Shown here: positions 34,600 to 45,924 of the stretch, in pieces
Numbering within the stretch: the first letter of the stretch is position 1
Layout of the letters: each line of letters starts with the position of its first letter
Origin: Phytophthora sp. 'mugwort'
Taxonomy: Eukaryota > Oomycota > Peronosporomycetes > Peronosporales > Peronosporaceae
Length of the DNA: 64,000 nucleotides
Direction of reading: 5' to 3'
Assembly (NCBI GenBank): GCA_033558025.1
Contig: JAUCEF010000013.1
Coordinates: forward strand, 4,209,001-4,273,000
The notes under the pieces: model-generated
Told to the model about the DNA's origin: nothing
The model's input: only the letters and a program-made list of their open reading frames with translations
The model's database searches: none
Made by a program: the position numbers and the translations under genes

Positions 34600-35187
34600 T
34601 TGTTCCTACAAATCCTTGTCTGGTTTTCGGACTGGTTTGTGCCGTTGCTGGTGACAATCGCGCATCACATAGGGAACTCCAAGCTTTGGGTCTGTGGTTT
34701 AGTGCCGTGTGCCTGCCCCGCCATTGCTAACACGGAGGATAACTTCCCTATAGCGTGTCGTACACTAGCTGGTTGCGCAACAGTTGTCCGGACGGTTGGC
34801 AAGGTCACCCCTCTCGACCCCAAGCGTATGGGACAGAGAAAAACCCGGGAAACGGAAGCCTGCTTTTGCAGAAGTACCGGGGATCTCTTTAAGTACCCTG
34901 GCGACAAAGCTAAAATCGATAAGCTTCGCCACGACCTATTTGGCATCCTCGTCAAGCAACAAAAGCTTGTCAAGTTTATTCGGAACGAAATCCCCAACGC
35001 CAAGGACTCGGACGCCCGCAGCCTGCTGCAAGAACTGACGGATCGCCTCAATCACCGTCTCGGCAGGTCGAAGACTTACTCACCGCTTTCACGGACCGGC
35101 AGATCACCTCGTACAAGAAAATCCGCAGAAACAAGTCAGGAACTTCTAATAGGGCTTAATAATAAGCGCTCATTTTTTTTGGTATAG
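34600..35187 (+). CDS. Open frame in the element A 5' leader, unknown product
   Basis: A 195-residue frame lies between the primer-binding site and gag. Its first part is Cys-rich and hydrophobic, while the second (DKAKIDKLRHDLFGILVKQQ, DARSLLQELTDRLNHRLG) looks like a helical, coiled-coil segment. The start used is an ATG at 34600, but only the second half has coding-like character. It could be a gag-like N-terminal module, a leader ORF or chance. Homology is not recognised. Confidence 0.35.
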   Translation: MFLQILVWFSDWFVPLLVTIAHHIGNSKLWVCGLVPCACPAIANTEDNFPIACRTLAGCATVVRTVGKVTPLDPKRMGQRKTRETEACFCRSTGDLFKYPGDKAKIDKLRHDLFGILVKQQKLVKFIRNEIPNAKDSDARSLLQELTDRLNHRLGRSKTYSPLSRTGRSPRTRKSAETSQELLIGLNNKRSFFLV

Positions 35188-35275
35188 CAAATTGGTATAG
35201 CAGAGCCCCAACAAAACAAAACAAAAGTAAAAAAAAAAAAAAACGAACAAACAAACAAAAGAGGCAATTAGGAAA

Positions 35276-38200
35276 ATGAGTACCCGCGATCTAGTGAAAC
35301 AAATGACAGAGCTCGCCGAAAGGCAGCAACAACTTATGGAGCAACTCGCACGCAAAGAAACGCGAGTCGAAGGCATCTCACTCCCACATTTTTCGGGTGA
35401 GATTGGAGAATCGGTCGATCTATACTTTGACCAAGTCATGCGGTTCCTTGAGGCCAAAAACATCAACTGGGAAGACCCAGTCAACGGCTCACGCATTGTG
35501 GCCATGATGAGCGCGAACTTCCGAGGAAATGCAGCCGCGTGGTACATGCTGAACCGCAGCAATGTCCATGACGTGCAAGACCTCATGCACTTACTCACGA
35601 ATGAGTTTGTGCCTCGGGACAATCAGCGTCGGTTGCGTGACCAACTATACCAGTTGCGTCAGAATCGATGCAAGTCCCTCGAAGACTACATTGGCAGGTT
35701 CCGAATGTTGCTGACGCAAGTCAAAGACATTAGTGAACTGGACAAAATCACGTACTTTACGCGTGGACTTGTCGCCCAATTAGGCCGCGAAGTGGAATAC
35801 CGCCAATGCGACACGATCTCGGAGTGCTTTGCAGTTGCCCTCGAGTACGAACGCACTCATTTCGGCGGATCGTTCAATCAACGGTATGACTGCCACCAGC
35901 GACCTCCACAAAGGTTCTCGAGTCAACCAAGGTATCAGCAACAAGCTCCCCAGTTCGCCAGGAACACGAAGTTTGGTCGACCATACCAGCCGCGTAATTC
36001 GGGTCCGGAACCCATGGAAATCGACAACGCACAAGTTCGGTATAATCCGCAACCATCCCACCAGCCACGGAAAGTTTGTGCGTATTGCAAGAAGACTGGG
36101 CATCTCATCAGCGAATGCTATAAGAAGAAGAACAGCGATGCACGCAGACAAAACAACGGTGCCCCTGCAAATCAGCCTTGGCGCAGAACGGCGGTCAATT
36201 ACTTCGAACAGGAGGGAAACACCAAGGAGTATGGTACTCACGACATCGAAGAGTATGGCACTCACAACACGGAAACCAACACCGTGGAATTCGTCGTCGA
36301 TCCAACACCAAGTGCGAGAGAGGAGACTCTAGTGGAACTTAACCACAACACCCCCATTTCCAAGGAGGAATACGGGGAACATGAGTTAGTGCGTATCCCT
36401 GCCAAGTGCAACGGCAACGACGTGATAGTTATGTTCGGCAGTGGAGCCACCGACAACATTGTGAAGCCTGGAGTACTCGGCCACCTGGCCACCTCCGAAC
36501 ACATCAAGGTCAAGAGGTTCGATGGCACAACCATCACGACTCAAGAGGCCAAGCATGGATTGGTGGACCTCGAGGTAGGGGGTCGAAGTTTCAACATCCG
36601 CGTCATCGAGTGGAAAATGGGCGATGGACAAGACATGATCCTGGGAAAGCCCTTTTACCATCGGTACAATCCCCAGATCAACTATCAGACGCACGAAGTC
36701 AGCTTTGAGGAAGGCAACAATAAAAGGTGGCCTTTGGGAATCGAGCCCACACCAGGTGTATTGAATCCTGCTCAACCAACCGCTAAGCCAAGTTTGGACA
36801 TCGAATCCGACCATCGACCAGAAATATCACGACAAGAACGTGAACGCACACAATACGAGCAACCCGCAACACAACTTGCGATAAAAATTGCGGCACAAGT
36901 CTCCAGTGTGGAGTTTGCAAAAAGGCTCAAACAACAAAGCTACGAAGAGGTCTACCGCGTCAAGGTGTGCCAGGTCGATACGCAACTGTCAACTATACCA
37001 ACACGCATCGAGTCGCTAATTGCGACGTATCAAGAAGTATTCCCCAAGGCATTACCAGACGGGTTACCACCTCACCGCCGCGTCGAGTTCGAGTTGACAA
37101 CAAAACCAGACGCAAAACCAAGCAATCGTCCACCTTTTCGGTTGTCCAAGACGGAGCAAGACGCTCTCGACCTGTTTGTGGAAGAGAAGCTGAAGAAGGG
37201 ATGGATTGAAATCTCCGATTCTCCCTGGGTGTCCAATGTGTTTGGTATTCCCAAAAAAGATCCGCAAACAGGGACACAACCTTCACCATCGGAGTGGGTG
37301 CGATCCGGGAATGCAACACTACCGATTCGTTGGGTTATTGACTATCGGTATGTTAATTCGCAAACCATAGTTCCAAGAATCCCTTTACTGCGAATGGAAG
37401 AGCTGTTCGACAAAATGCACGGTGCTACGGTGTTCTCAGTGCTCGATCTCGCGCAGGGTTACCACCAAATGCGCATATCGCCTGAGTCTCGCAAATACAC
37501 CGCATTCCGCACACACACACAGACATATCAATGGTGTGTTGCACCAATGGGTCTTGCAGGCATGCCGGGCGTGTGGTCACGTCTCATGCGGGTTCTGTTT
37601 GGCAAATACTCATTTATTATGGTCTATCTTGACGACATTTGCGTCTTCTCCAAGACTATGGACGAACACACTGGGCATCTAGAGACGCTGTTCCAAGTAC
37701 TGCAACGCGAGAAATTGTACGCTCAAGTTACCAAGTGTCATTTTGGCGCAAAATCGGTTAACTTCCTCGGACACACCGTCTCCGCACAAGGCATCGCTGT
37801 CAACACGAAGAAGACGGAGGCTATCGCCAAATGGACGACACCAGCAAACGCCAAAGAGCTTCAGAGCTTTCTAGGACTTGCAGGCTACTACCGTCGGTTT
37901 ATCTGCAACCTCGCTACACTAGCGCTGCCTTTGAGCGCGTTAGTCAAGAAAGATGCAAAATGGGAATGGCATGCATCGCAAAACAACGCATTTCAAGCAC
38001 TCAAAGACGCTCTGCAAATTGCGCCTGTGCTTAAATTGCCCGACTTCGAACGCGAATTTATTGTAACCACGATGCGTCGGGACACTGTGTTGGTGGAGTT
38101 CTTTCGCAAAAATATGGCACAAACGACCATCCAATTGCGTTCTACTCGAAGAAGCTGGGACCACACGATCTGAATTGGCCCACACACGAGAAGGAATTAT

Positions 38201-40013
38201 TCGCGACCAAAACAGGACTCGAGAAATGGCGTCACTACCTCTACGGACGGCCTTTTGTCCTCTCCACCGACAACAGCGCATGCTCATGGTTGTTGCACCA
38301 TCCTAAAGTGTCTTCCAAGTTAGCACTCTATTTGACATTTTTCGCGCAATTCAACTTCCAGATCCATCATGTTAGCGGAAGTTTGAATGCGGTTGCAGAC
38401 GCATTATCGCGACAACCCACCGACGTCAGCTCTATCCAGTTCCATCGTTGCTCGGATCAATGCAGAACGCATGCAATTGCGTATAAAGAAAGCTTTCGTG
38501 CCACACCCACGGCGAAGCAAATTGTCGGGGAGCGTCTTTGCCTCAAATTTCCTCCGCCATGACTGTGTCACAAAGCTTTATGGCACTCGCACCTTCCGTT
38601 CAAAAAATGTTTGTGCAAGGTTACAAAAACGACAAGGACATCAAAGAAGGCATCAACTCCAACAAATTCGAGATAATCGACGAGCTAGTATATTTACACA
38701 CGCAAAACAAGACATTGCGACTTTGTGTGCCGAACGACTACCAACTTCGCACAAATAATCATCTCGGGTTTGCACGACGCAGCCATTGCAGCACATCCCG
38801 GAGTTCGGCGCACATTCCTTCGGGTTGCACAATGGTACTACTGGAAAAACATGGAGAAAGACATCTACGACTACGTCACAAGTTGCGAAACATGTGCAAG
38901 ATGGAAACACAGCAACGCCAAGAAAAATGGGAAACTCGTTCCTATTCCAATCCCCAAAGAATGTTGGGAAGTGGTGTCAATGGACTTCATCACCGGCTTA
39001 CCGGAATCCAACGGATTTGATGCGATCCTAACAGTCGTCGACAAACTCTCAAAACGTCCCAAGTACATCGCAGTGAATACAACGGACGACGCAGAGAAAA
39101 CTGCCCACATCTTTTTCGACAATGTCGTGCGACACCATGGAATACCCGCAGTCATCATCAGCGATCGAGACCCGAAATTTACATCGAAATTTTGGCGTTC
39201 GCTCGCTAAAATTATGGGCATCAAATTGAACATGACAACCGCGCACCGAGTTCAGGCTGACGGCCAGACAGAGAGACAGAATCTCGTTCTGGAAGACGCA
39301 CTTCGTTGTATGACTTCGTATCATGGCCAGGATTGGTCAGAAAAATTACCAACGACAGAGTATGCACACGCAACTCTAACTAGTGCCTCAACGGGACTGT
39401 CGCCGTTCGAAATCGACACGGGACGCAAAGAGCGACTACCTATCGGACTCCCAACAGCGCTAGCTACGAGCGCTAACAACCCCGACTCGACATTGCCGAA
39501 TTCACGAAAACATTCCACGAAGATCGGCAGAAGCTCGTCGAACAAGCAAGAGTGCATTTAAAGCACGCACAAGAGTCACAAAAACGCTATTATGACCAAA
39601 AGCGCAATGACGTTGCGTTCAAAGTGGGCGAGTTGGTGATGCTCGACACTCGCCGTCTTCCCCTTCGACACGCAGCACAGGACATGGAAGTTAAACGTGC
39701 AAAACTTGCACCAAGGAAGATCGGTCCATTCAAAATCGTCAAAATGATCGGGGAAAACGTCGCAAAACTCCAATTGCCCGCAAACATGCAGAGAATGAAC
39801 CCCACATTTAATGTGGATATTTTAGCGCATTTTGTCCAAGATCACGAGCGGTTCAAGAGCCGACCAATACCCAAAACATCGCGGGTCGTCGTGGACGAGA
39901 ACACCGGTGAAGAAATGTATTTCGTCGAAAAACTTCTTAAACACCGAATCGTGAACCGCAAGAAACAATGGTTGGTCAAGTGGAACGGATACCCAGACCA
40001 CGAGGTAACATGA
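35276..40013 (+). pseudogene. Element A gag-pol polyprotein, frameshifted
   Basis: The ATG at 35276 follows an A-rich tract. Gag (LPHFSGEIGESVDLYFDQVM..., NEFVPRDNQRRLRDQLYQL) is followed by a CX2CX4HX4C knuckle, CAYCKKTGHLISEC (about 36075-36120). The protease motif reads MFGSGATDNIV (36430), Gly in place of the catalytic Asp. RT spans about 37000-37800 with YLDDICVF (37625). One frame shifts at about 38068, entering RNase H in the next frame (DASGHCVGGVLSQKYG; VADALSRQP at 38390). Further shifts occur near 38450-38540 and 38755. Integrase has its H2C2 zinc finger (HPGVRR...CETC), then VSMDFITGLP, SDRDPKFTSKFW and GQTERQN, the DDE residues. After another shift near 39490 comes the GKR-type domain and a chromodomain (KKQWLVKWNGYPDHEV), ended by TGA at 40011 where Trp is expected; readable codons continue beyond. 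Confidence 0.85.
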
Positions 40014-40098
40014 GAATATGAAAGCGACATCAACCACGTCTCTCACTGGAAGGTTCTCGTCGAAGCGTTCCACAGGCTTCGACTCGAAGTCACTCGCC

Positions 40099-40104
40099 GG
40101 AGGA
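40099..40104 (+). promoter_or_regulatory. Element A polypurine tract (short)
   Basis: ggagga directly before the 3' LTR start TG (40105) is the likely plus-strand primer. Confidence 0.4.
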
Positions 40105-40640
40105 TGTAAGGATGTGGTTTGCAATTACGACACATTTTACATCGGTTACGTTTGGGTAAAAGCTTTGGTCCCGACACAATCGATATACGCACAGTCTGGT
40201 GCAGACGTAAAGTTTCTATCGACCCAGGCAAAGGTCACGGGTTCGAGTCCCATCGATAACACATTTTATTTTGCATATTTTGCATAATTTGCACATAAGG
40301 AGGCGCCGCGCGACACCACGACATCTTCCAAGGATCACATATGTGAACTACACTCATGGTACACGCAATCATTATCATGATGACGAAACCAGAGAATGTC
40401 CCAGAGTCTCCAGCCAATCAGATAGTCAATAGAGTGTGACGTGTAGGTTTGCATGTGATGTAGAGGAATGGTTGGTCACCGTGCGGAGAATATCCAGCGT
40501 GGCACAAAGGACACACAAGAGCCTCCATGGCGGCTTAGATATAGCGCTAGCGAACTAAGGACCGCCCAAAATGAATCACCTCCAAATTTCCTTCCTACTC
40601 GACAACTCCTTCTCCTTCTCCTCCGCCCCACATCATTACA
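40105..40640 (+). repeat. Element A 3' LTR
   Basis: Nearly identical to 33928-34454. It has an extra 9 bases near 40280 and a few substitutions, and is followed by the AACTT target duplication. Confidence 0.9.
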
Positions 40641-40645
40641 AACTT

Positions 40646-41642
40646 CGCTGCGTTCGAGTAAGGAATCGAGCAGTTCCAGATCTATTTGGACTTCCTGCGC
40701 GAGAAGAGCCCTTGACTCTACTGCCTGGACGGTACGTCGATACTTTGCTTCTACGAGACTCGGACGTCCAGCAGCTGTATCAGTAGCTTGCAATTTGCTT
40801 CCGTCCAGTCCATCATTTCGCTCTCTCTCGTACTTCCGTACGACCTTACGGAGAAGGCGGCGCAGCTTCCAGAGAATGGCTTGGTGGCATGCATTCCGAG
40901 TACGTTCTCACTAGATGAGTGGGATTGCGTCAATATTCAGAAGTACATCATGTATTTCTTGGTACTTGTAACGCGTCACTTCCTCGAGTGGCAGATGCAT
41001 GAGCTGGCTGTAACCTGAGTGAGCGTGTTTCTGCTGTTCTATCGCGGTACTAACGGGCGACAATGTTGCAAGCGGTGAGCCGAAAACATTGGAAAATTTC
41101 AGCCGCATCACAACATACAGCGAGCAGATGAAGAGACAGCGAGGAGCTGCGAGGAGTTAGAATTAATTCCTAAGCAGCTTCAGTCGGCGACGATTTGGGA
41201 GGAGGGTGAGTGAGCTGACGGACAGAACGATGTAGATGCTTCAGTGAGCAGTCATCACGGGAGGGGGGGCAGCTGGTGCGAGGGAGGGAGAGCTTTGTGA
41301 AATCGGGTGTGTGAGGATGGATGAGCGGATTGAGCCAATGCTGTGATCAGTTTGAAAAGGTGTGAAATTTTCAGAGGTCTTTTTGATGGCCATTTGATTT
41401 GCAAGACGCGATCTCACCAATAAAATAAAACGTATGTTTTCTCTCTAGCCAATAATATGGCAATATATAGGCATCTGCTTCGAATATCGCATTGTTTTTG
41501 CTGAAAGAACGCACTTTTATGTGGGAATGTCAAAATTTCCGAAGTTGGTTTAGACAGAATATGTGGCCCTGAACATTACTCATATAAATATCAAGTGAGT
41601 ATTATTCTGTATGATACAGAATAATTGCTAGGGTTGAAAGGG
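40646..41642 (+). other. piggyBac internal sequence after the retroelement
   Basis: The first ~280 bases are coding-like and continue the frame broken by element A (IEQFQIYLDFLREKSP, then after a shift SLSLVLPYDLTEKAAQLPEN and ACIPSTFSLDE), but the family is unknown. The rest is not coding. Confidence 0.4.
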
Positions 41643-41646
41643 TTAA

Positions 41647-41876
41647 GACTGAATATATATTTATAGGCGACCCCTTTTAATGCGTCTTCATACTAACTAT
41701 TAGTCACCTATAACGTTCCCTAGATGTTATCCTATTGAGTGGCTCTGAGGCCTTTGTAGCATATATGTGGTACCTATCTATGACGTCATTACCGTCGACA
41801 TCTTGTGATGTTTAGCTACATCACTTGGTGTACTTGGGTACACCTGCTCTGAAGAGTGACTTGGCACTATTTAGTC
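41647..41876. repeat. Family L LTR, right half (after piggyBac)
   Basis: Continues the LTR begun at 28617. The join at a single TTAA matches the undisturbed copies at about 50277 and 63450. It ends in gaagagtgacttggcac. Confidence 0.65.
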
Positions 41877-41972
41877 CCTTGTCTGAGGGGACTGTCACCA
41901 ATTTGGGTAGATGAAAAAACTGATATATTTATTGGTGACCACTTTTAGTACGTCTACATACTAACTATAAGT
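41877..41972. repeat. Family L LTR, second copy, part 1
   Basis: Begins in the middle of the LTR (tagtcccttgtctgagggg) and is cut at 41972 by a GATC-rich insertion. It continues at 43560. Confidence 0.6.
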
Positions 41973-43559
41973 TGTGGTGTAGCGGGATCGGTCAAAATAC
42001 GATGAAGACCCGATCCGTTTGCCAACTGCGCCCAGACACCGACTAACGGAGGGGGTTCCCCGATGATCCGTGATCAGCTGAACTTGGTCTTACCTTGTGT
42101 ACCCGTCGGTGGGCTGGATCGGCTCTTTTGGCACGCCGAAGGATGCAGCGATATAAAGCCTCGAGCGTCCTGGCGGGACGCGGGGAGGCGTGGAATAGCG
42201 CGGAAGGCTTCGCTCTGCTGCCGTTATTGGTTCCGATCTGAGGTAGTCGACCTTCGACAGGGGGCCTGGACTTAGCCTGAGGCCGAGATTGCCGTGTGGC
42301 GGTGTTCCTTCCCTTTCCTTGAGTTGCTTGCCGCCTCCTTTAGCGGGATTCTACGAGTTGAGAGTCGAGACGATCGTCGGTCAAGTACTAAATGCCGGCC
42401 GAGCGACGTATGCGCTTGAGCAGAAGTCCACTAGCGTAGGGGGGGGGAGAGAATCGGCCAATATACGATCCGATCTGCTCACCGCGCCACTAGATCTGCT
42501 TGCTTGGACTAACTGACACCTTGGTAAGCCAATCTAAGTCCCTTCCTGTTGTACTTGAACACCTGCTAAGTCGTCCAATGCAAACTCGAGGTTGTTTGTT
42601 GTTTATCCTTTTCTTGTCCTATCTTTTCATCCTGAACCCCATCTCGTACCACCTGACTACCCTTATTTCGTGTCCCTCTTCAGCCACTCAATACGCACCG
42701 GCTACACACCGATCCATCTCCGAGAATAATTGCTGATCGGATACAGATCGGCAAGATCGGGGATGTCGGAATGTGTATACCGATCTTCCAGATCGCAGAT
42801 GTCGGAACATGTATACCCGATCGGCGAATACCGATCGACCCGATCTGCCGGATCGATCCGATCTGCCCGATCCCGAACGACGGGGCTAGCCCGATCTGCG
42901 GGGGCCTGATCGGTCCGATATTCCAGATTTCAAACGGCCGATCTGTCAGACCACCATCGATCTGCCTGATCTACCAGACCCCGCATGTCGGATTGGTCCG
43001 ATCTGCCCGATCTCCCAGATCCCGGAAGACAGTAGGTCTACGCCGACCCGTGAACACCGATCGGCCAGATCCGTACGTCTGAACCTGTATGCCAATCTGC
43101 CAAAACGTATGTATCGGATCCGATCGAGGGCTGATATTGATCGAACACTGTCCGCTGAATACCGATCAGTCTTGATCCACGCCCCTTGCCTCCTATCTTA
43201 ATGTCAGGCGCCGACCCGATCTGGCCTATCGGGACTAAACGTGGTCCGGTCAGCATGTCGCCGATCGGTCTTGATCTTCGTCTTGTCCGGATCTGGTCTA
43301 AGATCGGCCGTGATCGAGGATCAATCCGGAGTGACTATTGTCATGTAAAGAGTAGATCGGTCACGATCTGCCGATTGCCAGTAAGTTTTGTCCTTCGTCA
43401 TTCGCCCGATCTTCGTTCTTTGCGAGATCGCCAATCTGGGTCACCGTCAAACTCGCTTTCCGCTCTCTGTCAGTTGCCCTCTGGCTGGTCTCCTCTACCT
43501 ATCTCACAGATCGGCTCGTTGCCGCGGGGTCTGAGATTTTTATTCGACGCTTTTCCACA
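41973..43559. mobile_element. GATC-rich LTR-like element, 1.59 kb (probable solo LTR)
   Basis: The ends are TGTGG and CCACA, with a 4-bp target duplication aagt (41969-41972, 43560-43563). This fits a solo LTR. The surrounding LTR reads through when it is removed. No protein is recognised. The second half is made of degenerate units around ccgatctg, with about 39 GATC sites counted by hand between 42730 and 43520. Confidence 0.6.
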
Positions 43560-43690
43560 AAGTCACCTATAAAGTACCCTATATGTTATCCTATTGGGTG
43601 GTTCTGATGTTTTTGTACCATATGTGTGATACCCATCCGGGACGTCATTACCGTGTCGTCATAGTGATGTTGGCTATACCACTTAGGGTA
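43560..43690. repeat. Family L LTR, second copy, part 2
   Basis: Matches the other copies (cctatatgttatcctattgg). It is cut at 43690 by the pogo element. Confidence 0.65.
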
Positions 43691-45767
43691 CAGATCAACC
43701 TGGCACTTCTATAGGACTCGTGGACGGCATCGCTATAGATATAGCAAGATTATCAGATTGGTCAGCTTACGACTCTGCTCTGACTGGAGCACGCTTAGAA
43801 TAGCGCTATTGTGGCTCTATTCTAAGTGTTTCAATCCCTGCGACTCCTAGCCACGCACCTCACTCTTGAATAATGCTGCTTGTGCTTCTATTTTGAGCAT
43901 CCACGACGGGACTCTTGCAGCATCAAACCAAGAGTAAATTTCCACTCCAGATTTCACCACCTCGCAACATCAAGCCACTCAGTCGCCTCCATGGGAAGAA
44001 AGCAGAAGTACGTTGGAAACTTAAACTTCGAGCAGAAAAAGCAAATTTGTTTTTGGAAAGATGAGAATCCGTCGCTCAGTCAGAACCGACTCCGACAAGG
44101 CCACAAAAGAGTTTGCGCTTGTGAAGAGGCCAGTCCAAGGTACCATTTCGGCTATACTTTCCCAAAGGCAGCGCTACCTCAATGTCCGCGACCAAGACTT
44201 ATCCATTCGCTGTTCGCGCCCTGTGGCTTTTCCTGCGCTGGATGAGGCCATTGCAAACTGGGTCTTGTGCTGTCAGGCACGAGGAGTGATGCTTGAGGGT
44301 AGCATTATAAATGCAAAAGGGCTCCGGCTCCTCGAAAAGATGGGAGGTAGCAAAGAAGACGGGCTCAAGTTCTCAAACAGATGGCTTCAGGATTTCAAGA
44401 TCGCCATGGATTCAAATTTCTTAATACCCACGGCGAGAGTGGGTCCGTCGACACGTCGGATATTCCCGCAATATTGAAAAAAATCCGCGCTGAAGTTTGC
44501 AATTATGCCCTCGCCGACATCTACAACTTTGACGAGACGGGGCTCTTTTACAAACTCTGCTCAGATAAAACGATAGCAAGTCGACAAATCGAAGGAGCTA
44601 AAAAGAGCGAGACCTGAATTACTGTAGCTCTCGTCTGCAACGCCGCCGGATCTGACATGCGCGAACCATTTTTATGGTCATGCAAACAAGCCTAGGTGCT
44701 TCAAGAAGAACACTGGAGCCCAACTTGGGTTCATGTATCGAAACAACAACAAAGCCTGGATGACACGGATCTTGTTTTGCGAGTGGCTGCATGCGTTTGA
44801 CGCAGACATGAAGAAACAACACAGGAATGTGTTGCTTTTACTCGACAACGCGTGGTCACATATTACCTTTGATATGGAACTCGGCCATGTCCATGTTTTT
44901 TTCTACCTCCCGATAAAACGTCCAAGCTTCAACCTCTAGATGCAGGTATCATTGCGGCGTTAAAACGTCGATACAGGCATCGACAGTTACAGCAGGCACT
45001 CGACAAAGAAGAGGAAGGAATCAGCCGTGATATTTACAATGTTGATCAACTTTTAGCGATGCGTTGGGTTAAATCGTGCTGATCAGAACTGACAGGGGAA
45101 CAGGTGCTGAACTGTTTCCGTCACACTTGTATCGTGAGAGGAATGACATCCTCGCGTCGCTCACGCAAAGAGGTCGATGAATTGATCAACGTTGAGATTA
45201 TGGACTGCATGAATCCCCTTCGTATTCATCACCCGATGGATTTGGACGAAGCCGTCTGCAACCCTGCCGAACTGAACACAGAGATGGAGAGGCTGACGAG
45301 AGAAGAGCTACTGAGCGAGTCAACTGACCTTCTTTGTATTGATACTACAGGAGACGATATGATAGGCGATGCATCAGTTGTAAGTAGTCATCAGGTCGAC
45401 GAGGAAGTGGTACATGAGCAAACCACCGAGGACAAAGTGGATGCGATACGGCGAGTGATTTTCATGTTGCCAGAGCACCCTGATCTGGATGCGAAATTGC
45501 TGGGAGGCCTCCGCAAGCTACAGAGAAGAGTACGCGACCAGCTTCGTATCGAACATGACGAAAAGATGACTCAGACCGCGATTACCAGCTACTTCCAGAG
45601 GAGCCAGGTGCATATCAAAGCATCAGAATAACATATCCGGTTTAAGGTTTGAGGGGTATCAGATTTACTCCCTACATTCTTGTGTGAACCAGGTGGGTAG
45701 ACTGTTTTCGTTTCAGATATAGTAGGATATCAGGTGTGATAGGGATCAGAAGTGCCAGGTTGATCTG
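43691..45767 (+). mobile_element. pogo/Tigger-type transposon with perfect 20-bp TIRs
   Basis: The terminal repeats cagatcaacctggcacttct (43691-43710) and its exact reverse complement (45748-45767) are flanked by TA on both sides (43689-43690, 45768-45769). CAG-type ends with a TA target are typical of pogo/Tigger. Element length is 2,077 bp. It lies inside a family L LTR. Confidence 0.85.
43991..45631 (+). pseudogene. pogo/Tigger transposase (CENP-B-type), frameshifted
   Basis: From ATG 43991 (MGRKQKYVGNLNFEQKKQIC) an HTH begins; the frame then shifts to QGTISAILSQRQRYLNVRD and the CENP-B-type segment FPALDEAIANWVLCCQARGV. The DDE_1 domain follows: ALADIYNFDETGLFYKL (44510-44560, first Asp), ITVALVCNAAGSD after a TGA stop at 44615, then WMTRILFCEWLHAFDADMKK and NVLLLLDNAWSH (second Asp, ~44840). 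The C-terminal part (45104-45631) has VLNCFRHTCIVRG and an acidic tail ending in TSYFQRSQ. At least three frame breaks plus the TGA make it inactive. In this family the transposase cuts and pastes at TA dinucleotides, consistent with the ends seen. Confidence 0.75.
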
Positions 45768-45824
45768 TATTTGAGTGCACCATTCTGAAGAGTGACTTGG
45801 CACTCTTCATGTAACCCCGTTACA
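45768..45824. repeat. Family L LTR, second copy, part 3 (end)
   Basis: Ends gtaaccccgttaca (CA terminus at 45824). It probably forms the 3' LTR of the minus-strand element B with the two parts above. Confidence 0.65.
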
Positions 45825-45836
45825 TCCTCCCCCACT
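45825..45836 (-). promoter_or_regulatory. Element B polypurine tract
   Basis: On the minus strand agtgggggagga lies directly upstream of the LTR start TGTAACGGGG, the expected position for plus-strand priming. Confidence 0.6.
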
Positions 45837-45924
45837 TAGGTTCGGTTTACCGACCATCCAGGGCGAGTGAAAGGAGATCGCCGCCTTTCACTCTCCAGGT
45901 CGAATTGCATCGACTTCGCTGGTA

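Larger units (their letters stand above)
33928..40640 (+). mobile_element. Ty3/Gypsy chromodomain retrotransposon (element A)
   Basis: This is a 6.7-kb element with LTRs 33928-34454 (527 bp) and 40105-40640 (536 bp), both TGTAA...TTACA. They differ by a handful of substitutions and a 9-base indel. A perfect 5-bp target duplication AACTT flanks it (33923-33927, 40641-40645). The order gag-protease-RT-RNase H-integrase-chromodomain identifies a Ty3/Gypsy chromovirus. The near-identical LTRs mean a recent insertion, yet pol is broken by frameshifts, so this copy is probably non-autonomous. Confidence 0.9.
28755..41646 (+). mobile_element. piggyBac element, interrupted by Ty3/Gypsy element A
   Basis: The left end reads ttaaccctttcaaccc (28755 onward). 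The right end is its reverse complement, ending ttaa at 41646, with a sub-terminal inverted segment (atacagaataat) at both ends. TTAA duplications and CCCTTT-type ends are the hallmark of piggyBac. The flanks join into a continuous family L LTR with a single TTAA. Without the nested retroelement the unit is about 6.2 kb, larger than a standard piggyBac. It holds a transposase pseudogene (29.4-31.9 kb), an acyl-CoA oxidase remnant (32.2-33.4 kb) and further unassigned sequence. Confidence 0.8.

Noticed and set aside
42063..43572. Plus-strand frames with repeated Pro/Ile/Cys peptides
   Set aside because: The peptide repeats result from the GATC-rich DNA units; no codon constraint seen.
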